Shown here: piece after piece, positions 43,703 to 54,351 of the stretch | Numbering within the stretch: position 1 is the first letter of the stretch | Layout of the letters: every line of letters begins with the position of its first letter | Assembly (NCBI RefSeq): GCF_042186555.1 | Contig: NC_133332.1 | Coordinates: forward strand, 232,916,515-232,980,514 | Length of the DNA: 64,000 nucleotides | Direction: 5' to 3' | Origin: Aquarana catesbeiana | Lineage: Eukaryota > Chordata > Amphibia > Anura > Ranidae | Notes under the pieces: model-generated | What the model was told of the DNA's origin: nothing | Database searches by the model: none | The model's input: the letters and a program-made list of their open reading frames with translations, nothing else | Translations under genes and position numbers: made by a program

Positions 43703-44108
43703 AAGGCCCCTTTCACACATGCGGACAGTATGTCCGTATTTCATCCATCCGTTTTCGGATGAAATACGGACATAAATGCATCCCTATGGGATAGCGGGTG
43801 TTAGCGGATGTACATCCGCTAACACCCGATGTTGTCAGGCTCCGCTCTCGTCCGATTCTGCGGACGGAAGAAAATCCTATTTTTCTATCCGTCTGCAGAG
43901 CAGATCGGAGGAACACGGACAGACGGTCCGTGTTCCTCCGATCCCCCATAGGGGAGAGTGGAGATCTGACAGGGCGGTCCCTGCACAGTATGCGGGTCCC
44001 GCCCTGTCATCTGCCTGCTCAGCTGGGGAAAGCGGAGCGATCCCCGCTGAGCAGCGGATAAACACAGGGCGGATCAACACGGATCCGTCCTGTGTGAAAG
44101 GGGCTTTA
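43703..44108. mobile_element. AAGGCCCCTTTCACAC-ended short DNA transposon
   Basis: Left AAGGCCCCTTTCACACATGC, right CCTGTGTGAAAGGGGCTTTA; inverted. It sits in the right inverted repeat of the Tc1, cutting the segment that reads ACACTGTTATACAAGC in other copies, with TA/TTA-type flanks. Several GGATGAAATACGGAC and TGTTAGCGGATGTAC inner palindromes. Confidence 0.85.
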
Positions 44109-44235
44109 TACAAGCTGTACAGTCACTACTTTACATTGTAGCAAAGTGTCATTTCTTCAGTGTTGTCACATGAAAAGATAGAATAAAATATTTACAAAAA
44201 TGTGAGGAGTGTACTCACTTTTGTGAGATACTGTA

Positions 44236-45980
44236 TATAGAATAATGGCCCTGCTGTCTCTTACCTATATACAGTCCTGGCCCTGCTGTCTCTTATCTGT
44301 CCCAGTATATTCTACACTCTGTGTCATTTGCAGTGTCTCTCTTTGGCTCTCTGTCTGTTGTCTCTTACCTGCATATAATCCTGATCCTGCAGTCTCTTAC
44401 CTGTATATAATCCTGATCCTGCAGTCTCTTACCTGCATATAATCCTGATCCTGCAGTCTCTTACCTGCATATAATCCTGATCCTGCAGTCTCTTACCTGT
44501 CTCTTACCTGTATATAATTCTGGCCCTGCTGTCTCTTACCTGTATATAGTCCTGGTCCTGCTGTCTCTTACCTGTATATAATCCTGGTCCTGCTGTCTCT
44601 TACCTGTATATAATTCTGGCCCTGCTGTCTCTTACCTGTATATAGTCCTGGTCCTGCTGTCTCTTACCTGTATATAATCCTGGTCCTGCTGTCTCTTACC
44701 TGTATATAATCCTGGTCCTGCTGTCTCTTACCTGTATATAATCCTGGTCCTGCTGTCTCTTACCTGTATATAACCCTGACCCTGCTGTCTCTTACCTGTC
44801 TTTTACCTGTATATAATCCTGGCCCTGCTGTCTCTTACCTGTATATAACCCTGACCCTGCTGTCTCTTACCTGTCTTTTACCTGTATATAATCCTGGCCC
44901 TGCTGTCTCTTACCTATATATAATCCTGGCCCTGCTGTCTCTTACCTGCATATAATCCTGGCCCTGCTGTCTCTTACCTGCATATAATCCTGGCCCTGCT
45001 GTCTCTTATCTGTCCCTGTATATTCTACACTCTGTGTCATTTGCGGTGTCTCTCTTTGGCTCTCTGTTGTCTCTTACCTGCATATAATCCTGATCCTGCA
45101 GTCTCTTACCTGTATATAATCCTGGCACTGCTGTCTCTTACCTGTGTATATAATCCTGGCACTGCTGTCTCTTACCTGTATATAACCCTGACCCTGCTGT
45201 CTCTTACCTGTATATAATCCTGACCCTGCTGTCTTTTACCTGTATATAATCCTGGCCCTGCTGTTTCTTACCTGTATATAATCCTGGCCCTGCTGTCTCT
45301 TACCTGTCTTTTACCTGTATATAATCCTGGCCCTGCTGTCTCTTACCTATATATATAATCCTGGCCCTGCTGTCTCTTACCTGTATATAATCCTGGCCCT
45401 GCTGTCTCTTACCTGCATATAATCCTGGCCCTGCTGTCTCTTATCTGTCCCTGTATATTCTACACTCTGTGTCATTTGCGGTGTCTCTCTTTGGCTCTCT
45501 GTTGTCTCTTACCTGCATATAATCCTGATCCTGCAGTCTCTTACCTGTATATAATCCTGGCACTGCTGTCTCTTACCTGGATATAATCCTGGCCCTGCTG
45601 TCTCTTACCTGTATATAACCCTGACCCTGCTGTCTCTTACCTGTCTTTTACCTGTATATAATCCTGGCCCTGCTGTCTCTTACCTGTCTTTTACCTGTAT
45701 ATAATCCTGACCCTGCTGTCTCTTACCTGTATATAATCCTGGCCCTGCTGTCTCTTATCTGTCCCTGTATATTCTACACTCTGTGTCATTTGCGGTGTCT
45801 CTCTTTGGCTCTCTGTTGTCTCTTACCTGCATATAATCCTGGCACTGCTGTCTCTTACCTGTATATAATCCTGGCCCTGCTGTTTCTTACCCATATAGAA
45901 TAATGGCCCTGCTCTCTCTTACCTGTATATAATCCTGGCCCCGCTGTCTCTTGCCTATATATAATCCTATCTCTTACCCG
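44236..45980. repeat. 32-bp minisatellite, right part, with higher-order units
   Basis: Same 32-bp unit as 40678-41041. A non-unit segment (GTATATTCTACACTCTGTGT, then TTTGGCTCTCTGTTGTC) recurs near 44305, 45015, 45455, 45765 and 45985, marking a larger repeated module. Expansion may have continued after the Tc1 inserted, since the right part is nearly five times longer. Confidence 0.95.
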
Positions 45981-46154
45981 TCCCTGTATATTGTACACTC
46001 TGTATCATTTGTGGTGTCTCTCTTTGGCTCTCTGTCTGCTGTCTCTTCTCTGTGTGATCTCGCTCTCTTTCCCTCCTGTGGATCTCGGTCCTCCCTCTCT
46101 GCTCTCCCTTCCTACAATCCTGGTATTTGTAAAGTCTGCAGCTGTCTGTTTTCC
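45981..46154. other. Decaying edge of the minisatellite
   Basis: One more TTTGGCTCTCTG module followed by CTCTCCC-rich sequence. No gene. Confidence 0.6.
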
Positions 46155-46640
46155 CCGTGGTGATTGTCTCGTGCTTGTGTAATCTTCTGCAGTCTCCTTT
46201 TCTGTATCCACTACCACTGCGATCTTATGCCGCTGTCTCTTTTCATATGTCTCATCTACTATGCTAAACTGGTCACACACATTACAATCTTGACTGTACA
46301 ATCTCTTCATATTTACCAATGCTGCAGTGTGAGGGCTCTAAAAAATCCATGTCATTCTGTCAAAACACGTATAACAGATCCTGCGCTGCATTATTATAAT
46401 AATATATTTGGAGGAAATTGTACTGTCAAAGTGTGGCATGTGCGGGCAGCTTTAACCATGCTGTGCCCCTGCCACCTCTATTAGCAGTGCCATCCCTTAT
46501 CTCTTCTTAGTGGTGTCCCCCGCCCAAAGCCGATCATCGATCCTCTCCTCTCTTAGTTGCAATGCCTCCTCTCTTAAATTATACAATCTGATTGTACAAT
46601 TTTGTTTAGATCTACTGTCAACTATGTAATGCAAGGGCCT
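46155..46640 (+). mobile_element. Dispersed 0.5-kb repeat (inverted copy at 60785-61308)
   Basis: Runs from GTGATTGTCTCGTGCTTGTG through CATATGTCTCATCTACTATG and CACACACATTACAATCTTGA to GATCTACTGTCAACTATG. The complement of the whole stretch is at 60785-61308 with small indels, including a shorter TAT tract here (46392-46402). Words such as ACAATCTGATTGTACAATC recur at its ends, suggesting a DNA transposon. Confidence 0.8.
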
Positions 46641-46788
46641 GCATCTTTTGATATAAAATAATGGATTGTTTAGGAGTGCCCTTATTTTGCATACTTTTGG
46701 TAAATTTAAAGGAGATTTTACAGAGATTGTACAATCAGATTTTATAGTGTATTGCTATCTTTAGCTGTGCCATCCCCTGCCTTCTCTC
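46641..46788. other. ACAATCTGATTGTAC-type repeat remnant
   Basis: Continuation of the same word family as 46155-46640; no clear end. Confidence 0.5.
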
Positions 46789-47060
46789 TTAAGCTTGGTA
46801 CACACATAGTGTTTTTTTTTTTTTTTTCTTCAACCAGCAGGTTGAATAAAAAAACTGACAGATCACCACATGAACACAAGGGATGTTGGTGCAGGGATCT
46901 CTCCCGCAGAGACATTGTATTCTGACAGGGGGGACTCCACACCACCCAGAATACACTGACCAGCACTCCCTGCTATTGACAGACATCTGTATACACAGAC
47001 CAAAAGTTGCCTGTTCTTGCTGAACCATCTGATTTTCAGCCGTGTGTGTACCTGGCTTAA
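46789..47060. mobile_element. TTAAGCTTGGTACACAC-ended short DNA transposon
   Basis: TTAAGCTTGGTACACACATAG at the left and GTGTGTGTACCTGGCTTAA at the right, inverted, with TTAA at both ends. T17 tract near 46810. 272 bp, non-coding. Confidence 0.8.
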
Positions 47061-47381
47061 GGATCACTATACATGTTACAATCTTGACTGTTCAACCCCC
47101 GTACAATCAGTCTTAGATTTCCCAAGACTATGTAATAGGGGCTCCTAATGAATCGATCCTTGCATTCTGTTTCCAATCAGGTGGGCCCTTGCACTACCTT
47201 CTTGGTTGATCTAAAGGAAATTGGACAATCAGATTGTGACATGTGTGGTGAGTTTAAGCTAGCCACACATGTTACAATCTGATTGTACAGTCTTAGATTT
47301 ACAACATAGTGCAAAAGTCTACCTAAACAATCTGTTAAATCTATAGCCAGTCTAGTAGGCTCTCATACTCTATAGTCATTG
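47061..47381. other. Remnants of ACAATC-type dispersed repeat
   Basis: Two partly symmetric ACACATGTTACAATCT boxes (47067 and 47264), no coding motif. Sequence of the same family resumes at 47937, so the 47382-47936 element is nested here. Confidence 0.5.
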
Positions 47382-47936
47382 TTAAAGTGTTACTAAACCC
47401 ATGACGGTAAAATCAGTCTGTATATGTAGTAAAACATGCTTGTTATACTCACTGTGGATCCTAAGGGGTTAATCCTCTGCATTGTGTAAAAAGGCTGTTT
47501 GATCCTGTCTTCTCTGATCCTCCCCTTCTTCCACAGTCCCCAACCCATCTCCTGATAGAACAGAGCCCTAGGAGGCACTCTGCACATGCTCAGTTTGGTG
47601 TGTATTGCTAGATAGTGTTTTTTGTTTTTTCTTTTGGAAGTGTGCATGTGATTAGCACAGGGCCAATCGGCACTGTCCAAACAGGGGGTCAGGGGTCATG
47701 CAGCCTCATAGGACAGTCAGAGGAGAATGACAACTCCTCCTACAAGCTTATTGGCAGTACAGTATATAACAGTCTTGTGACACTGATAGAAGTCATAAGA
47801 CTGTTATATACTGCACTGCTGATAAGAAGGTATTTAGCAGTTTATACTTGCTAAAATAATTGCATTTTCATGTTCTGTGTACTGTGGGAGACCAGATATA
47901 GTGAATGCAGAGTCCTGGGTTTTAGTAACACTTTAA
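47382..47936. mobile_element. TTAAAGTGTTACTAAACCC-ended DNA transposon
   Basis: Left TTAAAGTGTTACTAAACCC, right CTGGGTTTTAGTAACACTTTAA, inverted. An inner mirrored pair ATAACAGTCTTGTGACACTG / CATAAGACTGTTATATACTG lies at 47764-47810. 555 bp. A partial copy is at 58825-58990. Confidence 0.85.
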
Positions 47937-48477
47937 ATCTACAGCAGATTGTACAATCGGATTGTACTTTTGTGTGACCAACATGCCATCTGCTGCTTCC
48001 TATCTAAGCCATGCTAGTTCCTCCTATAGCAGTGCTGCGCCCTGTCATCTGTTTAGCTGCACTATTTCCTTCCGCCACCTCTAGATCACCACACACGTCA
48101 CAATCTGATTGCTGCTTTAGATCTAAGATCTTCTTCTCCCTCTGTGTTATGGGAGCACCTACAGAAGATTTCAGGAACTAAACACACAATGTACACGATC
48201 GATGCACAGATGTGATCGATAATGTAGGATTGCAAGTTACGACAGTATCTTAACTATTGATCAACATCTACTCCCTTTGCGCGTGGCATACCAATTGAAT
48301 GGGTTGTCGACTATAGATCGATACTTCCTATCGGAAGAGATTGATCGCAAAATAAAGTAATCATTTATCAAAGTGCCATAAGGCTGCTTAGGGAAGCAAA
48401 CCAGTTTATTGACCATTGCAAGTTTTTGTAAGGCTTCTTTCATAGGCATGATACAAGAAAAAAAAAAAAAATAGGTG
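47937..48477. other. Dispersed-repeat remnant and unassigned sequence
   Basis: Continues the ACAATC-type repeat to about 48140, then unassigned, with an A14 tract at 48459. Confidence 0.45.
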
Positions 48478-48766
48478 GTTCATCTGCATTTTTACCGCTC
48501 CCCGACTGCCCACCTAAAACCTGACATGGCAGCCATGGCACATGCTGCAGTCATCTCGGTCAAACTCCTCCATTGAAGTCAATGATGCTGTAGCTTGTGG
48601 CGCAGTTTTTTTAATGCAAAATCTCCCTTCAGCTGGAAACAAAATCGCTATTCAGGAGGCAGCAGTGTCGCCTCCTGAATGTAAACAAGCTGCCTCTGAT
48701 GTGCAAAGAACCATGGATCGCCTTTCAGGGAGGCTGCAGGAATTGTGAATGTGAAAGAGGCCTTAA
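48478..48766. mobile_element. Short DNA transposon remnant
   Basis: Starts near CATTTTTACCGCTCCCC and ends GTGAATGTGAAAGAGGCC. Shape (GTGAAxGxGGCCTTAA end) matches other short elements here. Confidence 0.5.
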
Positions 48767-48837
48767 TACTTGGGAATGTTTCTGGTTTATTTTTTATTTG
48801 AGATTTTGCCTAAGGTTGTCTCAAGAGTTGTTGTCGT

Positions 48838-49820
48838 CCCCCCCCCCCCCCCCTGCTATTACCATGTTTTGGTGAGCACTCAGTAATATACTATCTGGGT
48901 CTGTCACCTTAAGGAAGGGGATCTGTGTACCCTGGAAACATTGGTGTTCCTGATATGGGACTTCAGTATTCAGTAACCGGTCATCTTACAAGTTCATTGG
49001 TGTTCCTGATATGGGTTTTTATTAACTGGTCAGCTTAGAAGTTTGTTGGTGTTACCGATATGGGACTTCAGTAGCCGGTCATCTTAGAAGTCCAGTTGGC
49101 GTGCTGCCACCCCCCCCCCCCCCCCACCCCCCATTTCCATGTTTTGGTGAGCACTGAGCACTCAGTAATATACTATCTGGGTCTTTCACCTTGAGGAAGG
49201 GGGTCTGTGTACCCTGGAAACATTCGTGTTCTTGATATGGGACTTCGGTAACCGGTCATCTTCGAAGTTCAGTTCCTGATATGGGATATCAGTAACCGGT
49301 CATCTTAGAAGTTCATTGGTGTTCCTGATATGGGTTTTTAGTAACTGGTCATCTTAGAAGTTCGTTGTTGTTACCCATATGGGACTTCAGTAGCCGGTCA
49401 TCTTAGAAGTCCAGTTGGAGTGCTGGTCCCCCCCATTTCCATGTTTTGGTGAGCACTCAGTAATATACTATCTGGGTCTGTCACCTTGAGGAAGGGGGTC
49501 TGTGTACCCTGGAAACATTCGTGTTCTTGATATGGGACTTCGGTAACCGGTCATCTTAGAAGTTCAGTTCCTGATATGGGATATCAGTAACCGGTCATCT
49601 TAGAAGTTCATTGGTGTTCCTGATATGGGTTTTTAGTAACTGGTCATCTTAGAAGTTCGTTGGTGTTACCGATATGGGACTTCAGTAGCCGGTCATCTTA
49701 GAAGTTCATTGGTGTTCCTCATATGGGACATCAGTAATCGGTCATCTTAGAAGTACATTGGTGTTACTGATATGGGACTTCAGTAGCCGGTCATCTTAGA
49801 AGTCCAGTTGGAGTGCTGGA
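48838..49820. repeat. 300-bp tandem repeat with internal 45-60 bp subrepeats and hammerhead-like words
   Basis: Three units (about 48838, 49131 and 49433), each starting with a C run or CCCC and CATTTCCATGTTTTGGTGAG. They pass through CACCTTGAGGAAGGGGGTC + TGTGTACCCTGGAAACATT, then 4-6 subrepeats of TGATATGGGACTTCAGTAAC + CGGTCATCTTAGAAGTTC. The TGAGGAAGGGG...ACCCTGGAAAC part has the layout of a decayed Penelope-type hammerhead. The third unit has extra subrepeats. Confidence 0.9.
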
Positions 49821-50355
49821 TTTGCACATTGTCACTGTTTAGCCCCATAGAGGGGTTATGTGTGGTTTGATGTCTTACTGTTGTGGTGGTGGTGGTAGGG
49901 TTAATCTCACAGCCGGGCTTGTCACTGACACTGCATGGGCAGACACCCACTAGCTGTAACAAAACCAGGCTTGGCTCTTCTGCTCCTGAATCATAGATGA
50001 TGGCCACAGGCCAAGGGAATTCCACCAGAACTAGTATATCTTGCTGGCAGCTGCACTTCTCTCTGCACCACCTGCACATTAGATACGCCACTGCATACTC
50101 CATGCACCTGTGTGTATGGGGCAGGGCTCTGTATAAAGGGCTTTGCATACTGACAAGTTTGTAAGTATAGCAACAGCAGACCCAACTACTGCTATGGGGC
50201 CTGACAGCAGTAGGAGGCCAGCACCATCAGGCTACTTTGTGATTTTTACAGGAAAAGCATTTTGCAAATAAATATGAACAAAATCCATAGATTGGGAACC
50301 TCAGTACGACTGCTATGAAAGCATATAGTATTATGTACTGATATCCTTACCGTGG
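49821..50355. other. No gene recognised
   Basis: Unassigned. The minus-strand frame 49780-50148 overlaps the repeat and carries no domain. Confidence 0.4.
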
Positions 50356-50570
50356 GGTAGAACCCAACTGTCCTTAATTTGGAGGGACTGTCCCTGATTT
50401 TGAACAAAGTCCCCCTGTCCCTCTTTCCTTCTCATTTGTCCCTCATTTTGGTCTGATCTATATCATTTTAAATAAAATGCATTATTTAAGTGTTTCCCAG
50501 TGCTAAACCTTTCATTCAATTTCCAAATTGCTGCATTTGTAAATGTCAAAAAGCCAGTATAAGGGCCAGT
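50356..50570. mobile_element. Left half of the CCCAACTGTCC-type transposon
   Basis: Matches 22231-22440 (AACTGTCCTTAATTTGGAGG, GTCCCTCATTTTGGTCTGAT, AAATTGCTGCATTTGTAAAT). The remainder is displaced or lost at the junction with the next element. Confidence 0.75.
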
Positions 50571-50985
50571 TCCCACCATAAAAATGTAGTAAGGATGCTT
50601 TTCTACATGTGCGTTTTCGATGCGTTCTGATGAGTTTTTTTTTCTGTATCAAAAATGCATTGATAGCTTATATGGTTTTCAATGGCATAGTTCACACCAG
50701 TGTGATCAGTTCCAGTGTGTTCCAGAAAAAAAAAGTAGAACATGCTGCATTTTTCTGCACTGGACTGTACTGGGATGCGGTAAAACGCATCAAAAATACA
50801 CCAGAACGCACTGGAACACACATAGCCTTGTTTAAGAAAAGAAGAGGGGGGAGGGGGAATGCTCTGGACTGCATCAAAAATGAACCAAAAAACGCATCAG
50901 CAACACATCAAAAAGTCGTGCATGCAGAATAGCATCCGGGAACGCATCCAGGCTGCATTTCTATGGTGTGAGCTGGCCCTTCAAA
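50571..50985. mobile_element. AAGGGCCAGTTCCCACC-ended short DNA transposon
   Basis: Left AAGGGCCAGTTCCCACCATA, right TATGGTGTGAGCTGGCCCTT, inverted. Many GCATCAAAAA and ACGCATC words inside. 415 bp. It follows directly on the partial element at 50356. Confidence 0.8.
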
Positions 50986-51456
50986 CGGAATTAACCTGCA
51001 TCTGAACACTATAAACCAAAAGCACCATTTCATTTATTTTTAATATTCAAAGCAAACTCCCCCATCCATCAATGCCTCCATGCTTTATTTTGTTGAGAAA
51101 TCACTTTGAAAAGCCCACCCTAGTATTTCTTGCCGTGGCCATCTTGAGTAAGGGCAGATGATACATGTGGGATTTACGTCCTGCAATCCATCTGCCCTTA
51201 GCTCAGGCAGGAACGTGTGCTTAGCCGAGAAAACCCCTCCTCCCCTCCTGAAGACTCCTGAGATGTATGATATAATTTACCTAGGCCTGGAAACCAGGAA
51301 GTAACTGAAGAAATGTAAAAAAAATGATATACTAATGCTAGCGCCATGAGGATGAAAAAGTCAATGTTGAACAAGTAAGTGAAGTTTCGCTTTAAGTAAT
51401 GAATATGTGTGATTTGTTATTTAGAAATCATTTTAGGGTGCCTCCTGCCTCTCTAA
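50986..51456. other. No gene recognised
   Basis: Possible remnant of other short elements (TTCGCTTTAAGTAAT near 51386). No coding motif. Confidence 0.4.
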
Positions 51457-51535
51457 TACATACCTTCCAACTTTTTGAGATGGGAATGAGGGACACCTAT
51501 TAGCAAAAGTATGTAGGCATAGGACATGCCCCCTA
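51457..51535 (-). mobile_element. End fragment of the CCCAACT-type transposon
   Basis: ACATACCTTCCAACTTTTTG, GAATGAGGGACACCTAT and AGGCATAGGACATGCCCC match the complement of 22515-22592. Confidence 0.7.
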
Positions 51536-52424
51536 AAGCGGAACGTTATCTCAGACAGCAAGGAAGAAAAGTAGCAGTGGTTTGCCATGGTGGCCCAGTC
51601 CTTTACAGTTGTTCTGGTCTTTTCAGCAGTGAGGGGTGACCCTATGGCTGGTACCTGGTGTGTACAAGGTGGAGATGGTAGTGACCTTTACATAAAGTCT
51701 GTGCTTTGCCAACACAGGCTCTGGCTTCATATAACTCCTTTTTTTTTTTTTTTTTTCTTTTGCTCCTGCACCCCTCTGATTGGCTGCCAGCAGCTAAATG
51801 AGATACTTGGTACTTCTGGGTATGGGTAGCATGTAACTCATTCCCATTGCCCCCATGTGACAGCGCTGGTGCTTGATGATTGGTCACTCAGGCGCTCAGT
51901 GCTATCCCATGGAGGTAGTAGAGTTTATCTTGACCTTTGCACAGTCAGCAGAGGAGGAGCAAAAAAAAAAAAGTATGTGCTGCTGCTTTGTCCTGTATTC
52001 TGGCTAAATGGCAGGCATCTGCGCTTGGATAGGATGATAATATATTTATACAGTATAAGTATATACTATATATGCAGATACACAAGGGTGGCATGTTGGG
52101 CATTTTTGACAAATGATAGCTAGGGCTACTGTGGGCTTTGAGGTTTTCTTCTGAAAGTGTCTCTTCCTTCCTTTTTTACATTCGCTTCCCTCTTATTTCT
52201 GTGTATTGAATTTGTTTTGCTTTTGTTTTTTCTTTTTTCTTTTTTATTGTTCATTTTCTGTGGCTATTTTGGGTGACTAGTTACCAAATTTTTAAAATGT
52301 ACTTTCCCTTAAAAAAACAGTTTGTACTTCCTATGCCTCTCTGGGGGACCTGATATAGATAGATAGAATTAATATGATTTTGTCCAATCAGAGTGTCCCA
52401 GCAAGCCTTGTATACCAGCTGAAT
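51536..52424. other. No gene recognised; T and A tracts
   Basis: T18 near 51740, A12 near 51961, T-rich block 52150-52260. Frames of 80-88 codons lack motifs. Confidence 0.4.
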
Positions 52425-52816
52425 TAAAGGGATACTCCGATCATTTTACAGTTCTTCCTTCCCAGTAGTAGTGCAAAGCGATTTCACATCTCTGGTCTCC
52501 ACACGCATTCCAAATCTGATTTGTTTGACAACAATAGAAGCTTTATAAAGCTGACTGCGCTGAACTCGGCAGTCCGTAAAGTGATTTGTAAAGGCTCGTC
52601 GTTGTGTTTTTTTTTTTTTTTTGTTTTGTTTTTTTTTAAAATAACAAACATATTATACTTACCTCTTCTGTGTAGTTGAATTTGCACAAAGCAGCCCGGT
52701 TTCTCCTCTTCTCGGGTCCCTCTTCTGCTCTCCCGGCCCCTCCCTCCTATAGAGTGCCCCCTCAGCCAGCAGCTTGCTACAGGGGGCACCCGAGCCGAGT
52801 CAGAGCTCCATGTATC
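52425..52816. mobile_element. Short DNA transposon, left part, truncated by a Tc1
   Basis: TTAAAGGGATACTCCGATC start; 52645-52740 resembles 24145-24250. It is broken at about 52817, where a Tc1 family E fragment starts. Inner T tracts at 52607 and 52623. Confidence 0.5.
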
Positions 52817-53215
52817 CATTCCATGTTTGTGGGAACAGTTTGGGGATGGCCCCTTCCTGTTCCAGCATGACTGCACACCAGTGCACAAAGAAAAGTCCAT
52901 AAAGACATGGATGAGCGAGTTTGGGGTGGAAGAACTGGCCTGCACAGAGTCCTGATCTCAGCCCAATAGAACACCTTTGGGATGAATTAGAGTGGAGACT
53001 GCGAGCCTGGCCTTCTCGTTCACATCAGTGCCTGACCTCACAAATGAATGGTCAAACATTCCCATAGACACACTCCTAAACCTTGTGGACAGCCTTCCCA
53101 GAAGAGATGAAGCTGTTGTATCTGCAAAGGGTGGGCCAACTCAATTTTGAACCCTACGGACTAAGACGCCATTAAAGTTCATGTGAGTGTATAGGCAGGT
53201 GTCCCAATACTTTTG
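52817..53215 (+). pseudogene. Tc1-like transposase 3' fragment, family E
   Basis: Another Tc1 family, 3' part only. It includes the box for Gln-His-Asp-Cys-Thr-Pro (CAGCATGACTGCACACC near 52863, second catalytic Asp) and, in another frame because of indels, PIEHLWDELEWRLR (52967-53005, catalytic Glu). Then the coding end AAGGGTGGGCCAACTCAA and a 3' end with GTGTCCCAATACTTTTGAAA. The first Asp and the N-terminus are absent. Non-functional. Confidence 0.8.
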
Positions 53216-53226
53216 AAAATTATTTA

Positions 53227-53302
53227 TATATAGGTTATAGGTTGGACTTGATGGACTTGTTTCTTTTTTCAACCTCACCTACTATGTAACTATATAATAA
53301 AT
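53227..53302 (+). mobile_element. CR1/L2-type LINE 3' tail (orphan)
   Basis: GGTTGGACTTGATGGACTTG, TTTTTTCAACCTCACCTAC, TATGTAACTAT and a TAATAAATA tail. Counterpart of the 3' end at 26990-27035 in the other orientation. Confidence 0.75.
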
Positions 53303-54351
53303 ATTGCACACAATATCTCACAAAAGTGAGAACACCCCTTACATTTTTGTAAATATTTTATTATATCTTTTCATGTGACAACACTGAAGAAATGACACTT
53401 TGCTACAATGTAAAGTAGTGAGTGTACAGCTTGTATAGCAGTGTAAATTTGCTGTCCCCTCAAAATAACTCAACACACAGCCATTAATGTCTAAACCGCT
53501 GGCAACCAAAGTGAGTACACCCCTAAGTGAAAATGTCCAAATTGGGCCCAATTAGCCATTTTCTCTCCCCGGTGTCATGTGACTCATTAGTGTTACAAGG
53601 TCTCAGGTGTGAATGGAGAGCAGGTGTGTTAAATTTGGTGTTATCACTCTCACTCTCTCTTATACTGGTCACTGGAAGTTCAACATGGCACCTCATGGCA
53701 AAGAACTCTCTGAGGATCTGAAAAAAGAATTCTTGCTCTACATAAAGATGGCCTAGGCTATAAGAAGATTGCCAAGACCCTGAAACTGAGCTGCAGCATG
53801 GTGGCCAAGATCATATAGCGGTTTAACAGGACAGGTTCCACTCAGAACAGGTCTCGCCATGTTCGACTAAAGAAGTTGAGTGCACGTGCTCAGCGTCATA
53901 TCCAGAGGTTGCCTTTGGGAAATAGACGTATGAGTGCTGCCAGCATTGCTGCAGAGGTTGAAGGGATGGGGGGAGGTCAGCCTGCCAGTGCTCAGACCAT
54001 ACGCCGCACACTGCATCAAATTGGTCTGCAAGGCTGTTGTCCCAGAAGGAGGCCTCTTCTAAAGATGATGCACAAGAAAGCCTGCAAACAGTTTGCTGAC
54101 AACAGACTAAGGATATAGATTACTGGAACCATGTCCTGTGGTCTGATGAGACCAAGATAAACTTATTTGGCTCTGATGGTGTCAAGCGTGTGTGGCGGCA
54201 ACCAGGTGAGGAGTACAAAGATAAGTGTGTCTTGCCTACAGTCAAGCATGGTGGTGGGAATATCATGGTCTGGGGCTACATGAGCGCTGCCGGCACTGGG
54301 GAGCTACAGTTCATTGAGAGAACCATGAATGCCAACATGTACTGTGACATA

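Larger units (their letters stand above)
41043..44233 (-). mobile_element. Tc1-like transposon, family A, copy 3 (both ends, two nested insertions)
   Basis: Left CAGTATTTCACAAAAGTGAG after TA (41041-41042); right end ...TGTGAGATACTG before TA (44234-44235). It inserted into a CTGTATATAA unit of the 32-bp array, which resumes at 44236. Split by a Penelope-like element (41572-42710) and by a short element in the right inverted repeat (43703-44108). Without them about 1.65 kb, close to full Tc1 length. Confidence 0.92.

Noticed and set aside
52484..52945. 153-codon minus-strand frame
   Set aside because: Spans a transposon, a poly-T tract (Lys run) and the antisense of a Tc1 fragment.
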